A stretch of DNA of 64,000 nucleotides from Phanerodontia chrysosporium (Eukaryota; Basidiomycota; Agaricomycetes; Polyporales; Phanerochaetaceae): NCBI GenBank assembly GCA_001910725.1, contig MJGA01000043.1, forward strand, positions 62,001-126,000, in the 5' to 3' direction. This document shows positions 12,818-23,767 of this stretch, piece by piece. Position 1 is the stretch's first letter. Every line of letters begins with the position of its first letter. Under the pieces are notes generated by a model. The model saw only the letters and a program-made list of their open reading frames with translations. It did not search any database and was not told the origin of the DNA. The position numbers were made by a program, and so were the translations under genes.

Positions 12818-14393
12818 TCAGCGTCCTTCGTACCGGGACCGATCCCAATATGACATGTGGGACGAGTGTGTGCCTGCGCTGGACGGCGGGGGAGAGGCGC
12901 TGCTCGTCGGCGGCAGCGGGTACGTCGACACAGGCTGCAGCGCGGGCAGGGAGCGCTGCTGCGCCTCGTTCGCGGCACGCGGGTACTGCGCCCACTGCGA
13001 CGCGCCGCCGTGCGCGAGGTGGTACGCCGCCCCGCCCTGCGGCGCGCCGCCGTACGGGTGCGCGCGCGCATAGTACTCTGGCGAGCCGCCCGGGTGCGCC
13101 GACGGCGCGGGCGACGCGGCGTCCGCGGCGCGCTGCACGGGCGACTGCGACGGGAAGAACGGCGCGGTGAGCGTCGGGAACGGCGTGCCCGCGTAGTGCG
13201 AGCCCGAGGCGCCGCCAGAGCTGCTCGACGTCGCGGACGACGCCGAGCTCGACCACGGGCGCGCGGGCACCTGCGCGCCGTACGCGTCCGCACGGCCCCC
13301 CGGCGCGCCGCCGCCGCCCCGCGCGCGGGCGACACCGACAGGTCCAGCGCGGGCCACCCCGCCTGCCGTCCTCGGGCCTGCCGCCGTGCCGGGCGTCCCA
13401 GTACGCCTGTGGCGAGTGCTGCGCGGCGTGCACGGGGCTCGTGATCGTCGCCTGGCTCGCGCTCCCGCGCGCGGCGGAGTACGGCAGGCCCTGGCCCTGC
13501 GCGTTCGCGACCGTTTCGGCAAGCGAGGGTATCCGGAGGGGGGTCAGCGAGCCCTGCGGCTGGTGCTGGTCGGGGTGGGACAACCTCGGAGTTTGGCCAT
13601 ACTGGGCCGGTGGAATGTCTGCGACGTATGGATACGACGGTGTTGCTTGCGATGATAGGAAAGAATCCCCGCCCTCATACATGCCAGCCGTCCCTGACGA
13701 AGGACGATACAGGTAAGGTGCGGAGTGCGGATCCCGAGATTGGTCCTCTGGGTCCACAGGGGACGGATCGTCGACAGACGCGTCGTCGGTGTCGCCACCG
13801 ACCGACTGCTCGGTCGGCGACTGCGCTTCCGCGTCCGGTTTGCGCTTCTTGCGCGAGTTGTTGGGCCGCCGCCGGTAGACATAGTCTGGGTATTTGTTGT
13901 TGAAGTTGTCCTTCAGCTTCTTTGCCTGGTCGAGGTAGAACTTCTTTTCTGACTGCAAATACGCGGGGGAGTGAGCAGATCTGCATCCGCGAAGGTGGAG
14001 GGGGAGCGTGAAACGTGTGCATACCATCTCCATCGCGTTCCACTCCTTGCTCAGGATCTTGCTGATGTCGCCGGTGCGCATCATCTGGTTCGCGGCGGAG
14101 ATCTGGGGCCGCCGCTTGCGCGCGAATATCATGAAGGCGTTCATGGGCCGCTTGGGCGTGCCGTCGGCGTTGAGCGTCTGGGACGTCAGCGCGAGATGGG
14201 GGTCCTCTGGAGGGGCAGAGCTGCACTCAGCACGGCGTGCACGGGAGGCGCAGGAGAGAGACTTGCCCTGCATCTCGAGGTCGTCGCTTGCACCTGGCGA
14301 GGCGGGTGGTGGTGAGTCGGGACGGGGAGCCAGTGACGAGACGCGAGACGCACCTTCGCCATCACCGCCGCGGGGGTGGTCCTCAGCCGCCAT
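12818..14393 (-). CDS. HMG-box transcription factor
   Basis: Nuclear DNA-binding protein of the fungal MATA/Rox1-like HMG class, a family often tied to mating and development in basidiomycetes. Proposed exons on the minus strand: 14393-14354, 14293-14267, 14206-14025, 13952-12818. The HMG box starts at GTPKRPMNAFMIFARKRRP; the third intron interrupts it after KEWNAMEM, and it resumes with SEKKFYLDQAKKLK and ends in YRRRPNNSRKKRK. The remainder is low-complexity Pro/Ser/Tyr-rich, typical of an activation region. The second intron has a GC donor (GCAAGT). The frame slips twice by one base in G/C-rich sequence, at the four-base runs 13357-13360 and 13317-13320; allowing one extra base at each gives 462 codons ending at 12818. 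The HMG identity is certain, the C-terminal frame less so. Confidence 0.82.
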
Positions 14394-17300
14394 GTCGAGA
14401 TTGGAGGAGGCCGGATAGTGGGTGGGCGGGGGAAGCGCTGCATGCGCGACGGGGAGGAGAGGCAGGCGGGGCAGCAGGAGCCCGTTCAGGAGGGCCAGAC
14501 AGAGAGCAAAGAGGAGGCGGCGCGTAGCGGGAGATTGACGCCGGGAGTGAGTGGTGGTAGAGACGAGATCGCGTTGGAGTCAGGAGGGTCTTGTGGGATC
14601 CGAGACCACGCAAGCTCTAGCCACTTTTGAGGGCCGGGGAGTGTTGACGTCCAGAGCGACCGCCAAGCCCAAAGGGTTCGAGAAATAGACCTGAGCGGCG
14701 GTTTTCTGGCGAACGATCACATCTTGAAGAACCCAGTATGGAGCACGATGCATGCCGGGGCCTGAGGTGTGCCTCAGGCGGCGGGGAGCAGGGAGCGGTT
14801 CTCGTCCACGCAGCCTGTTTCGCGCAGGAAATGCTGATTTCTCCAATCCGCCGGATCCGACAGGCCAGTATTTGCCTTTTTGGATGCATTCCAGGCTTCT
14901 GGTTCCCCCATGCGGCTAGCGTGCACCTCAGGCGTCAGGCGTCAGTGCGTCCTCAGTATCGGCGCCTGCGCTGACCCAGTCCCATGATCTCCTCGCTCGC
15001 ACGACAGTGGACTGGCGTGAACTTGGCCAGCCTGATAACCTTGCCGCTCGGAGGCAGAGTCTCTCACCTAATCTTCGTCATCCGGACGTCACTCGCCTGC
15101 CCACGCCCAAGAGTCAGAGTCTCAGAGGGTCTGCGCGCGGCGTCTGCCACGGCCGTCCACTGCGCCGTGGGACTCTCGTCCGTCTTCCGATGGGTTCTGG
15201 GACATGATTGACCGCTGATGCCTGCCCTCCGACCCCGGCAAACGCCAGCAGAGGGGGAGAACAAACGGATTTACCTTTCGGTCTACGCTGGTCAATTCCG
15301 AGGCAGCTCACGAACAGCACTCACGGGGTCCGCACACATGCATGGGGTCTGCTGGTCGTCGTGACGTATCGACACTCTCTCCCGAATCTGAGATGGAACT
15401 GCATCAGCGGAGACCCAAGCGGACTTTGAGCCGGCGGCCCGCCACGATGCCGCCGCCGACGGACAGCCCAAGTGCAACATTTCGACATCCGCTCAGGGCA
15501 GTCCGGGCAACACATCAGACAACCGGTCGGCGTGCGCAACCCTCGCCAGCATTGGCATTGCGTGGAGCTCCTCCTGCACGCCCGCAGACCATCGATCCTC
15601 TTTATTGGACGCCCGCACATCACCCAGCCTGCTCTGCATAGCGATGCGGAAAATATTGATCGATGACTCGAGGCTCCGGGTCGTAAAACGCAGAGCGCGT
15701 TCTGGAAGACAAGCGGGCCTTGTGCAGAACACATACAGACGATGCGCCGAACGCTCTCGCTTCGCATGATCGCCCAGCGGCCTGCGTCTGCGCCCGCGCC
15801 CGCGCACGCCTGCCGTCGCTCTCCCAACGGGCACCGTAACGCAGCTGCCCCGCCGAGACCAACGAAGAAGGGCCCTTCGCGCGAATTTCATCCTCCCCCG
15901 CCTGCCCAACGTCCGGCTTAGCTCCCGGTCCCGATGCACCTCGTTTTCGGTCGGGGGTGCGTTCTCTGCCGCGCACGACAGCCCGCTTCTTTGCGCGCTC
16001 TGGCCCAGGAAACTTGTCGGAGCAGTGCCGACCTTCGAGCGCAGCCGGGCGACGCACATTTCCCCGCAGACGGGTGCGCATGGCACCAAGGATCATGCGA
16101 AGTCGCGCGCGAAGGCCGTGCAGCGCTGCCAGCGAGGCCAGTTCCGCCCATGGGCGACAGGCCAGAATAGTCACTCCCTGAGCCTGCCCCGGCTAGGCTC
16201 TGGCTGCTGGAACATGTGACAGCACTTCCCGGCGGGGCCTGTTCTGTGCCCGCTGATCTCCACCGTCCTGCTAGAACCATAACACAGAGATGAGAGAATG
16301 CCTTTTCTGCTCACCGGAAAATTGGTCATGGGGCCCGGCCCCCTGCTACGGTCGCAAGTTATCTGCTCGGTGCCCAGGGAAGTCGCGGTGGTCGCGCATG
16401 GGAACGAAAGCTTACCGCGCGCGACCCGTGACCCAGGGGACGCTGTTATCGTGGACGCCAGCCAGACGTCAGCCGCGACGACAGCTCCGGCGAGCACGCA
16501 CCTCCTGGGGGGCCGACGCGCCAAAGCCTGTCTGGAAAATGGCAGGACGGGTGGGGGCAGGCCTCCTCCGGAGCATGATCTTCGTTCAACGACGCAGCAG
16601 GAGGTGTCGCAGTGGGAGTGGAATAGCCCTTACAGCGGGCGATCTGCGACAGCTCCCAGGAGGGAACTGCTTGGGAGCACAGCGAGCCTGAGGCGTGGTG
16701 GACCTCAGGAGCTCCCTGCCGTGGCAGCAGCTGGGACTGTGAAGTCTCCTGACGAATGCGGAACGCGGCAGGGATCCGGGAAAACGCGCCAGGATGGACC
16801 GACCACTCGAGGCATTGTCTAACCGTCGCAGTGCCTCCGACACCAACGCCGCACGCTGTCCTATATACCTGCGCTTCTGAATTCTGGACGGTCTTCGTCG
16901 CTCCTGACTTCGCGACATGTGAGGCGCTCGCGCTCCTGATTCGAACAATCACGACGCACCCGACAATTCAGTCCGGCGGAGGAGGCGCCAGTGCCTATCG
17001 CTGTTGTGTGTGTCTTCTGGGCCAGCTTGCTATCGCTCCTGCGTTATGGATCTAATTGTATGTTTGCTGCCGCACTCGACGACAATTCATTCATTAACGA
17101 CCAGGAAAGTGATAGGCTTTCATGCACAGCGATCGCTGGAACGCACCTCTGTGTCCTCGCCTGGCTGACATAACCTTACCTCCTCGTTACGTCCAGCAAG
17201 CGGTCATCCCCGCACCGTCCTTGCACGGTACAGCGGACGAACTTCATCCCAGGTGACCCCTGCTCACGCAGGTCAGCGGAAACGGGGGCGTGCGAGGGGC

Positions 17301-18136
17301 TAGCTACGCGTCAACACGCATGAGAACGCGCTGCCTCGAAAGGGATGGCGCCGCCGGACAGGCAGAACATAAGCCACGGCCATGATGGCCATCGGCATCT
17401 GCAGGTTCGTGTCCCAGCTGTTGGGGACCGTGCGCAGTGAAGGCGGCCTGCAAACAGACGTGAGTACCCCGATTCCATGTCGGCGCATGTGCCTGAGGGA
17501 ACGCACCGACGCTCTGCGCTTGTCATAGGACCAGCGCGGCGGAGCAAGAGCTCCTGATAGCCTCGGGGCTGGGCACAGACACCGGGAGCCCTGACGGTCG
17601 GAAGGTGGCAGGTCAGGAACACGTCTCAAAACCGAGGTGCTGCCCGCTGAGAACGGTCCCCACGAGCGGCGGATGTGGTGCACTGCGCTGAGGGCGCGGT
17701 CGGATGTCTGATCCCAGGGCTGTGCCGCAGGCGAGACGTTTACGTGTGAGGCCCACGGGGTCCGCAACGCTTGGCCGTGCTTGACAGTGGATGCACGCTA
17801 GAACGCGCTCTGGTCGGCTGACCCTGCCAGACGAGCAGACTGATGCTGATACGCAAGAAGCTGCACAGAGGCCTTTGACGTCAGTGCCATTGACAGCGAG
17901 CCTGGGATAGCGGGGTGTGCTCACTACCAGGCTGCACACTCGATGTCTGTGGAAGCCGCCGCCGTCACAGCAGCAGCAGCGACGGTCGCCCGCCCTTGCT
18001 TTGCGCTGGATGGAGGAGAGCCACGTGGCCAGAGGCTGATGTCAAGCGTGAGATTAGATAAGATAGCGCCCGCCCCAGGCCGGGAGCATTTCGCGTTGCA
18101 AGCGTCGTTCGGTCGGCGACTTTCGCAGTTGCAAGC
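14394..18136. other. Long gene-poor stretch
   Basis: About 3.7 kb between the divergently transcribed HMG-box and uridine phosphorylase genes. I read both strands and found no frame with a domain, no splice pattern joining frames, and no tRNA-like box pair. It should hold the promoters of both neighbours and could host an untranslated RNA, but the sequence shows neither directly. Confidence 0.45.
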
Positions 18137-19725
18137 ATGAAGGACCTCGTTACGGACGCCAGTGAGTCGGCCTGCCGGGCGTCCTGCTCGTCCTCGGCGA
18201 TGCCGCTCACGCTTGCTCTGCCCCAGACTTCCCCCGCACGCTCGATCAGCGCGTTTATCACCTGGGCATACGTGCTGGCGAAGTCGCGAACCGCATCGTG
18301 AGTTGCCAGCCCACGTTGACGGCCAGGGCTCCCAGCAGACATCTCAATGGACGTACCTATCACACACAGATCACCGTGGGATCCCCCTCGCGCGCAGAGC
18401 GCATCGCCGGCTTCCTCGATGCGTCGCCCAAGCCCTTCCGCCTCGCGACCGAGCGCGGCTTCCTCACCATCACCGGCCGCTACCAGGGCGTCCCGCTCTC
18501 TATCGTGAGCATCGGCATGGGCAGTGCGATGGCCGACTTCTTCGTGCGTGAGGTCAGGGAGTGTCTCAGCGGCGACATGGTCGTGGTAAGGTCGCTGCCG
18601 TTCCCCATCGATGGCTCTGCGGACGACGGCCTGACGGATCGCTTTCTCGGCACTCTGCCGCCAGGCTCGGGTCCTGCGGCGGCCTGGTGGACGTCAAGGT
18701 CGGAAGTGTGGTCGTACCAAGGGCCAGCATCGCTGTCAATCGGAATTACGATTTCGATTTCCAAACCGGTCAATCAACGGAGCCTCCCTATAGATACAGC
18801 CAGCCGGTGAGTGAATGGTCAGCGCTGGGAGTGAGTGGGTCCCTGGGTGTGCTTATGTGCCTGGTTTTAGGTCCACGCCGACGAGGAGCTCCGTGCCGCG
18901 GTATGTAGGAAGCGTTTGACATGTTTCTGGCCGTCTGATTGGGGAGCACAAAAGGTAGCGAAGACCTTACGCGACACTCGTCCTCCAACCGTGGCGGCCG
19001 GCGTTATCACGGATACAATAAACGCCTCAACTGATAGGTAGGGCTCCTCGTCTCTCCGAGATTGAGTCGAGTCTAAATGGCCCTGTCAGTTTCTATTCAT
19101 CGCAAGGGCGGCAAACGTCCTTCCCGGACTACAATTCTGGCGTGATCAAGGACCTGCAGAGCCTGCATAAGGATCTCGCTACATTCGAGGTAACACGCTC
19201 GCGCCTGCTGGCTGTCTGCGGCAGACGGTGCTGACTCAGGCCGGCTCTGTCTTAGATGGAGACGTTTCAGATTTTGCACCTCGCCGCGAGCTGGCCCACT
19301 GACGACCCCCACGGACCTCAGACGACGGCACCCCCGCTGAGCGGGCGACCCGCAACGCCCGCGGTGTCCGACGCGCGGGTGTCCGCCCTGCAAAGCCCGC
19401 CGGCAGACGTCCACGCCGCATCCAAGGACGGCGTCCCGCTCTCGCCGCGCCCGCGCATCCGCGCCGCCGCAGCACAGATCGTCTTCGCGGCGCGCGACTC
19501 GCGCGCGTTCATCACGCCTGCCGAGGTAGAGCAGATCGAGAACTGGGCCGGCCGCGGCGTCCTCGAGGCGCTCGCCAGCTTCGCCATCCCACCAGAGGTG
19601 ACGTCTCCCGAATGTCTCGCGGTGCGGCGACTCGCAGGTTTTGCTGACCACTTGTCTTTATTTTTTTTTTTCTTCCTCCGTTCCAGCGTCTACATGCGGA
19701 CTCGGGGAGTGTCTGGGAGCAGTAG
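18137..19725 (+). CDS. Uridine phosphorylase
   Basis: Cytosolic nucleoside phosphorylase of the PNP/UDP family: uridine plus phosphate gives uracil and ribose-1-phosphate in pyrimidine salvage. Nine exons: 18137-18161, 18227-18297, 18370-18590, 18665-18806, 18871-18900, 18955-19037, 19090-19189, 19256-19597, 19687-19725; 350 aa in one frame. Seen motifs: phosphate-loop region TVGSPSRAERIAGF, the ISR-like block SIVSIGMGSAMADFF, VRLGSCGGLVDVKVGSVVVP, FYSSQGRQTSFPD, and METFQILHLAASW, the conserved region near the ribose/base site. The C-terminus ends HADSGSVWEQ. The last intron carries a long poly-T tract before its acceptor. The first exon is only 25 nt, but it restores the family N-terminus, so the start is good. 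Confidence 0.93.
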
Positions 19726-21542
19726 CCAATTGTAAGCGATCCCATGCCAGATCGCGCCGCCTCCGCTTGCGTAGACTAGTATCTGGAACATGGCGGGGGC
19801 AGACTGAATTGCACGTTTTGAATCGACATAATGAGATCTCCTTCATGTGTGGATCCGTCGCGATCCCGATTGAATGTGCGGCGCGCATGTTTCCTTTTTG
19901 CCCCTCGAGTGCTAGTGAGGCAGCCAGCGGCGCGGCACGTGCATTTGCATGGTGCCCTGGGAGCTCAGCACAGCCTTACTTGGCTGAGGCTCGGCCCCAG
20001 GTATCTTTGGCTCGCTATTTTCGGGCATAGATATCGTGATTACGGTGCCGCTCGCACGGCAGAGTTCCTCCTGCAGCGACGAGAGACACCCTTCTGCCGA
20101 GGCGTGCTGGACGGAGATATGCCAGACAACCGAAGACCCTCCATACGGTTTTCTGAGAACGACGACGACAGGCTGAGAACGACAGGCTCGCGTACACTCG
20201 CGTCTCCGGCACGGCCGGTGCAAGTTCCCACGCCGTTCGCGACCCTTGCCTCGACGCTCGATAGCGGCTCGATAACAGAGCGGCCGTCCGCTATTTTGCA
20301 CCGCTCAGAGATTGTCGCCGCCAGCCAAACAAGCACCTGCGACTCCGAGAGCACGCTGGGAGAATGCCCACAAAGCGGGCATGCCCCGCAGACTCCAGAG
20401 TTGTGGGCTACAGGCCCCGCCGCACACACGCTCTGCAGGGTCGCCCTCCGCGCACCGCCCCGAGGGCCCGCAAGCTGGGAGCGAGCCCCGCGATCACCGG
20501 GCGGGGGCGGTCGCGGTCTGCGCTTGGGAGGCTAGGGAGCGCGAGGCGCGGCGGCAGCGCTCGGGCGCAATGCGCGGCTGCGTCGACGCGTCCGACCCCA
20601 GAACCCAATTTCGCACCGCCCGCGGCCGCGGCAGCACAGCGCGAGAGGTGCACGCATCGAGGCACGGCTGCGAGGCTAGCATGCTCTCGGGGCTGTCATG
20701 GCGACCGCGCCTTCGCACAGGGCCCCCGCGCTGCTGCGACTTCCTCGAGGCCACCAACGTCACTTGCGCGAGGGCTGCACGCCCGCGCGTGGTCACGGGC
20801 ACGCATGTTTTCCAGAAGAGTGGAGTCTGTTTTTACGTCGCAGACGTGTTTTGTATTGCTTTACGGTCGGTGCGAGGCGCAGATGGGATCGGCAACCCAA
20901 ATACCACGCACACAGGTGGGAATGAGCGCGGACATGAGGCCGACATGAGTGATGAAGCCTGGAGAATGAATGGAGGAGTCTATCAGCCTCAAAGCAATGG
21001 TAAATGAACACAGGTGTGGGGTAGTGAGAGTATATCTTTCCCAGGTTCGCTGCGGAAGAAACGGTTCAATATAAGCATATGCATGGAGCTGGTAAACTTG
21101 CGCACATGGCGAATCGCCACGTTCATCTCGTCTGCTTATGGACGGATGAGGCTCGCTGTCAAGGACCGTACTGGCAGGTGAATGAGAAACAAAATTGGTC
21201 TGACAGTGTCCTGCAAGCCTGAGCAAGAAGCCCGATCTGATAGTAAATCGTGGGTAAGCTTTGCTCGAAAGCAGTCAGCTTTAGAGTTCCATTCGAATTA
21301 CTTACCCAGTAATCCCAATGTCAAATACAAGCCTGTCCTGTATCTGTCCACTTCAGGTCTGCGAGCCATTGACGGTTTGCGAAGGCGACTGTTAGGTGCT
21401 TCAGACTCATCGTAAAATATAAAGCGCTTCTGGGGCCGCTCATAGGTGTCATCGTCAATGAAGGCATACAATACCGCATCACGCAGTCATTATAGGTCGT
21501 CTAGAATATACTGAAACATTAGCGATGCGTACACTAGTACAG
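19726..21542. other. Intergenic stretch between two convergent genes
   Basis: About 1.8 kb between the 3' ends of uridine phosphorylase and the GDT1-like gene. It is long for a convergent intergenic region, yet I find no domain-bearing frame or RNA gene. Open frames up to about 230 codons near 19.8-21.0 kb look like compositional by-products. Confidence 0.45.
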
Positions 21543-22486
21543 TCATGAAGGGGCTGTGATGTCGGAGACGTCTATGTCCATGGCGTGGAATGCCTCGTAA
21601 AGATAAATAATGCCGAATAATATGAAGAGTGCGCTCCCGGCGAGGGTCACTGCAGGGCCGTTTTAGCGTGGAGCGAACAGGGCTTGGGAATCCACGCACC
21701 GTGTTTGACCGAGATCTTTGTCGAAACATAGCGTCCGCCGATGACGGCAAGCGCCGTGCAGCAGCCGTGCCCCACGATTGTTCCCAGAGTGACGAGATAG
21801 ACGTTCTGCAGCCGCATTCAGTACTCTGTTCCCGGCAGAAGAGCTGGGGCACGACTCACGTGTGCCGCACCAAGCGCGATGGTCGAAATCTGGCTGCGGT
21901 CTCCCCACTCGCCCAGGAACGTGAGCACGAACGCCTGGGTAAAGTGTGGGCCGAGCAGCACGCTGAGGTAGTTGCGGGACTTTTGCACGAGTGTCTGAGC
22001 GCCGCTCGTCGAGAGCGAGCGCGCGCGCGTGTGGCGGGCACGTCCGCCCTCCTCGAGCTCTTCGAGGGGCACGGCGCCGCCGTTTGCGGCGCCAGACACG
22101 GCAGCCTCGCTCTCCTCGATCTCCTCCTCGGCCTCCTTCATCTCCTCGCGGATCTTCTCGTTGCCGGGCTTCATCTCGCGGCCCTCCTGGAGCATCTTGT
22201 AGCCGAAGACGAGGAAGAGCACGGCGGCGAGGACCTGCGTCCAGCGCTTGGGGATAAGTGTCGGAAGGAGGTGGCCGAGCGAGGCGGAGAGGATGGACAT
22301 GACAACGAGCGAGCCGAACGCGCCGGCGAAGACGACGGCGCGGGGATGGCGCATGGCGAGGATGGCGGCGATGAGGAAGGTCTTGTCGCCGATCTCGGAG
22401 ACGATGATCATGGCAAAGGCCTGCACGAGGGCTTGCAGCGAGCTCTCCCCACCGCCCACGGCGGGGACGTCGTTCTCCAGGGCCAT
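21543..22486 (-). CDS. GDT1/TMEM165-like cation transporter (UPF0016 family)
   Basis: Multi-pass membrane protein of the GDT1 family, which moves Ca2+ and Mn2+ (with H+ exchange) into the Golgi or vacuole and supports glycosylation. Three exons on the minus strand: 22486-21860, 21805-21700, 21649-21543; 279 aa. Both family signatures are present: EIGDKT near residue 31 and EWGDRS near residue 194, each at the start of a three-helix half. Between the halves lies an acidic, Glu-rich cytosolic loop. The C-terminal helices (LVTLGTIVGHGCCTALAVIGG and a final hydrophobic segment) are complete. The ATG at 22486 gives no clear signal peptide although many homologues have one, so an upstream coding exon cannot be excluded. 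Confidence 0.9.
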
Positions 22487-23073
22487 GTACGTGGCGCGCG
22501 CGGACGGTGATCAGGAGGCCGGAAGTCCTTCATGTCGGTCGCCGCCGTCAATACACGACATTGAGTGTGCTAGAAAGGAGAGAATCTATGCACCTGGTTG
22601 GAAAAGTCGACCCGTGGGGTGAATGGGCTTGGATGTGATGGTGACAAGAAAGTGTAGAGTTCGTTCGCACAGCGTGGCTTATAGCCGCCCTAACCCCACA
22701 GCCTAACGGCAACCACCGGTCTTGCTTCTGACACACTGCTCTGCTTGCAAACTCGGGTCTACTACAGTAGTCTTTCGACGGTGACCAGAATGTTTCGGAC
22801 AACTTTGGTATTACGACCATACTACAAAATCCCGTTCCTTGACCTTCCGCGGGTGGACTTCGCCAGGCATACAGGCCAGTGATGTGCTTCGGGGTTGTGA
22901 CACTACAAAACTTGGAAGGCACCACACTAGCATACATCGACAGCTTCGACGCTTGGCTGCGGCGTGGAGGAGCCTCGAAGAGTTCTCCAGCTGGAAAGGG
23001 AGATACGATCGATTTCTGGACTGTGTCGCCGACGTCTCCGATGTGAAAGACGGCGGCAGGGTGTTACTGTGCA
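22487..23073. other. Intergenic stretch
   Basis: About 590 bp between the start of the GDT1-like gene and the 3' end of the LSM6 gene. It should contain the GDT1 promoter. No further gene is visible. Confidence 0.5.
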
Positions 23074-23476
23074 TTAGATAGGCTCTGCAGCGGAGATATA
23101 CAGTACTGCAATGGTTGCATTAAGACATAAGCCGGAGAGCAGCGGTACTCGCACGCACCATTATTGCCTCGGATGAACGCGTCGCCGTACCGGTTGGTGA
23201 CTACTCCATTCACGTGCTCCTCAGTCTGCTCGAGGGCGATGTTCATATAACCGTCAAGGCAAGACAATACACCTGCGATGAGAAGTATCCGTGAGCACAT
23301 TTGACTGACAGATCTTGCGGTGGCTGACCTCTGTAATCTACGCCAGATGTCAGCCGTACGACTACACGCTTTCCAACGACGCCCTTTAGGAAGTCGGTGG
23401 GCGAGCCTGACGGAGCGGCGGGGGGCGCGGGTGGCGGCGAGGACTCGGCTGGCGGCGGAGGGGTCGACTCGTCCAT
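23074..23476 (-). CDS. LSM6: U6 snRNA-associated Sm-like protein LSM6
   Basis: Subunit of the heptameric LSM rings: LSM2-8 binds the U6 snRNA 3' end in the nucleus, and LSM1-7 promotes decapping in the cytoplasm. Three exons on the minus strand: 23476-23329, 23272-23159, 23105-23074; 97 aa. The Sm1 motif includes VVVRLTSGVDYRGVLSCLDGY and is followed by MNIALEQTEEHVNG; the Sm2 end is GDAFIRGNNVLYIS, which together identify LSM6 rather than other LSMs. About 25 residues of Pro/Ser/Ala-rich sequence precede the fold and are unusual for LSM6, which is normally about 80 aa. It is divergent from the BRE4-like gene, with ATGs 291 bp apart. Confidence 0.92.
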
Positions 23477-23767
23477 GTCTGCAGCAGGACGCTCACCGCT
23501 TGGAACAAGACTGGATCGACAGTAGCGCCGTGGGCTGCTCGGGAACAGCCGAGGGCAGGCAGGCTTTCCCTGTGACGCATCCACCTGGGCGCTGCGCCGC
23601 CCGCGGCCTCCCTCGGTTTCTGCGTGAAACTCAGCTGCGCGGGGCAAATCCTCCAGCATTCACGCTCTCTTTCCCCCTCGACGACCTCCTCTCGCACGAC
23701 TTCGACGACCCTTTTTGCTGTATCTCTATGCTCTCTGTACACTGCTAGTCCTAACGCCTCGACACTC
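23477..23767. promoter_or_regulatory. Short divergent promoter region, LSM6 / BRE4-like gene
   Basis: The 291 bp between the two outward-facing ATGs must hold both promoters and both 5' UTRs. No clear TATA box is seen on either strand, in keeping with housekeeping genes. Function is inferred from gene orientation. Confidence 0.5.
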
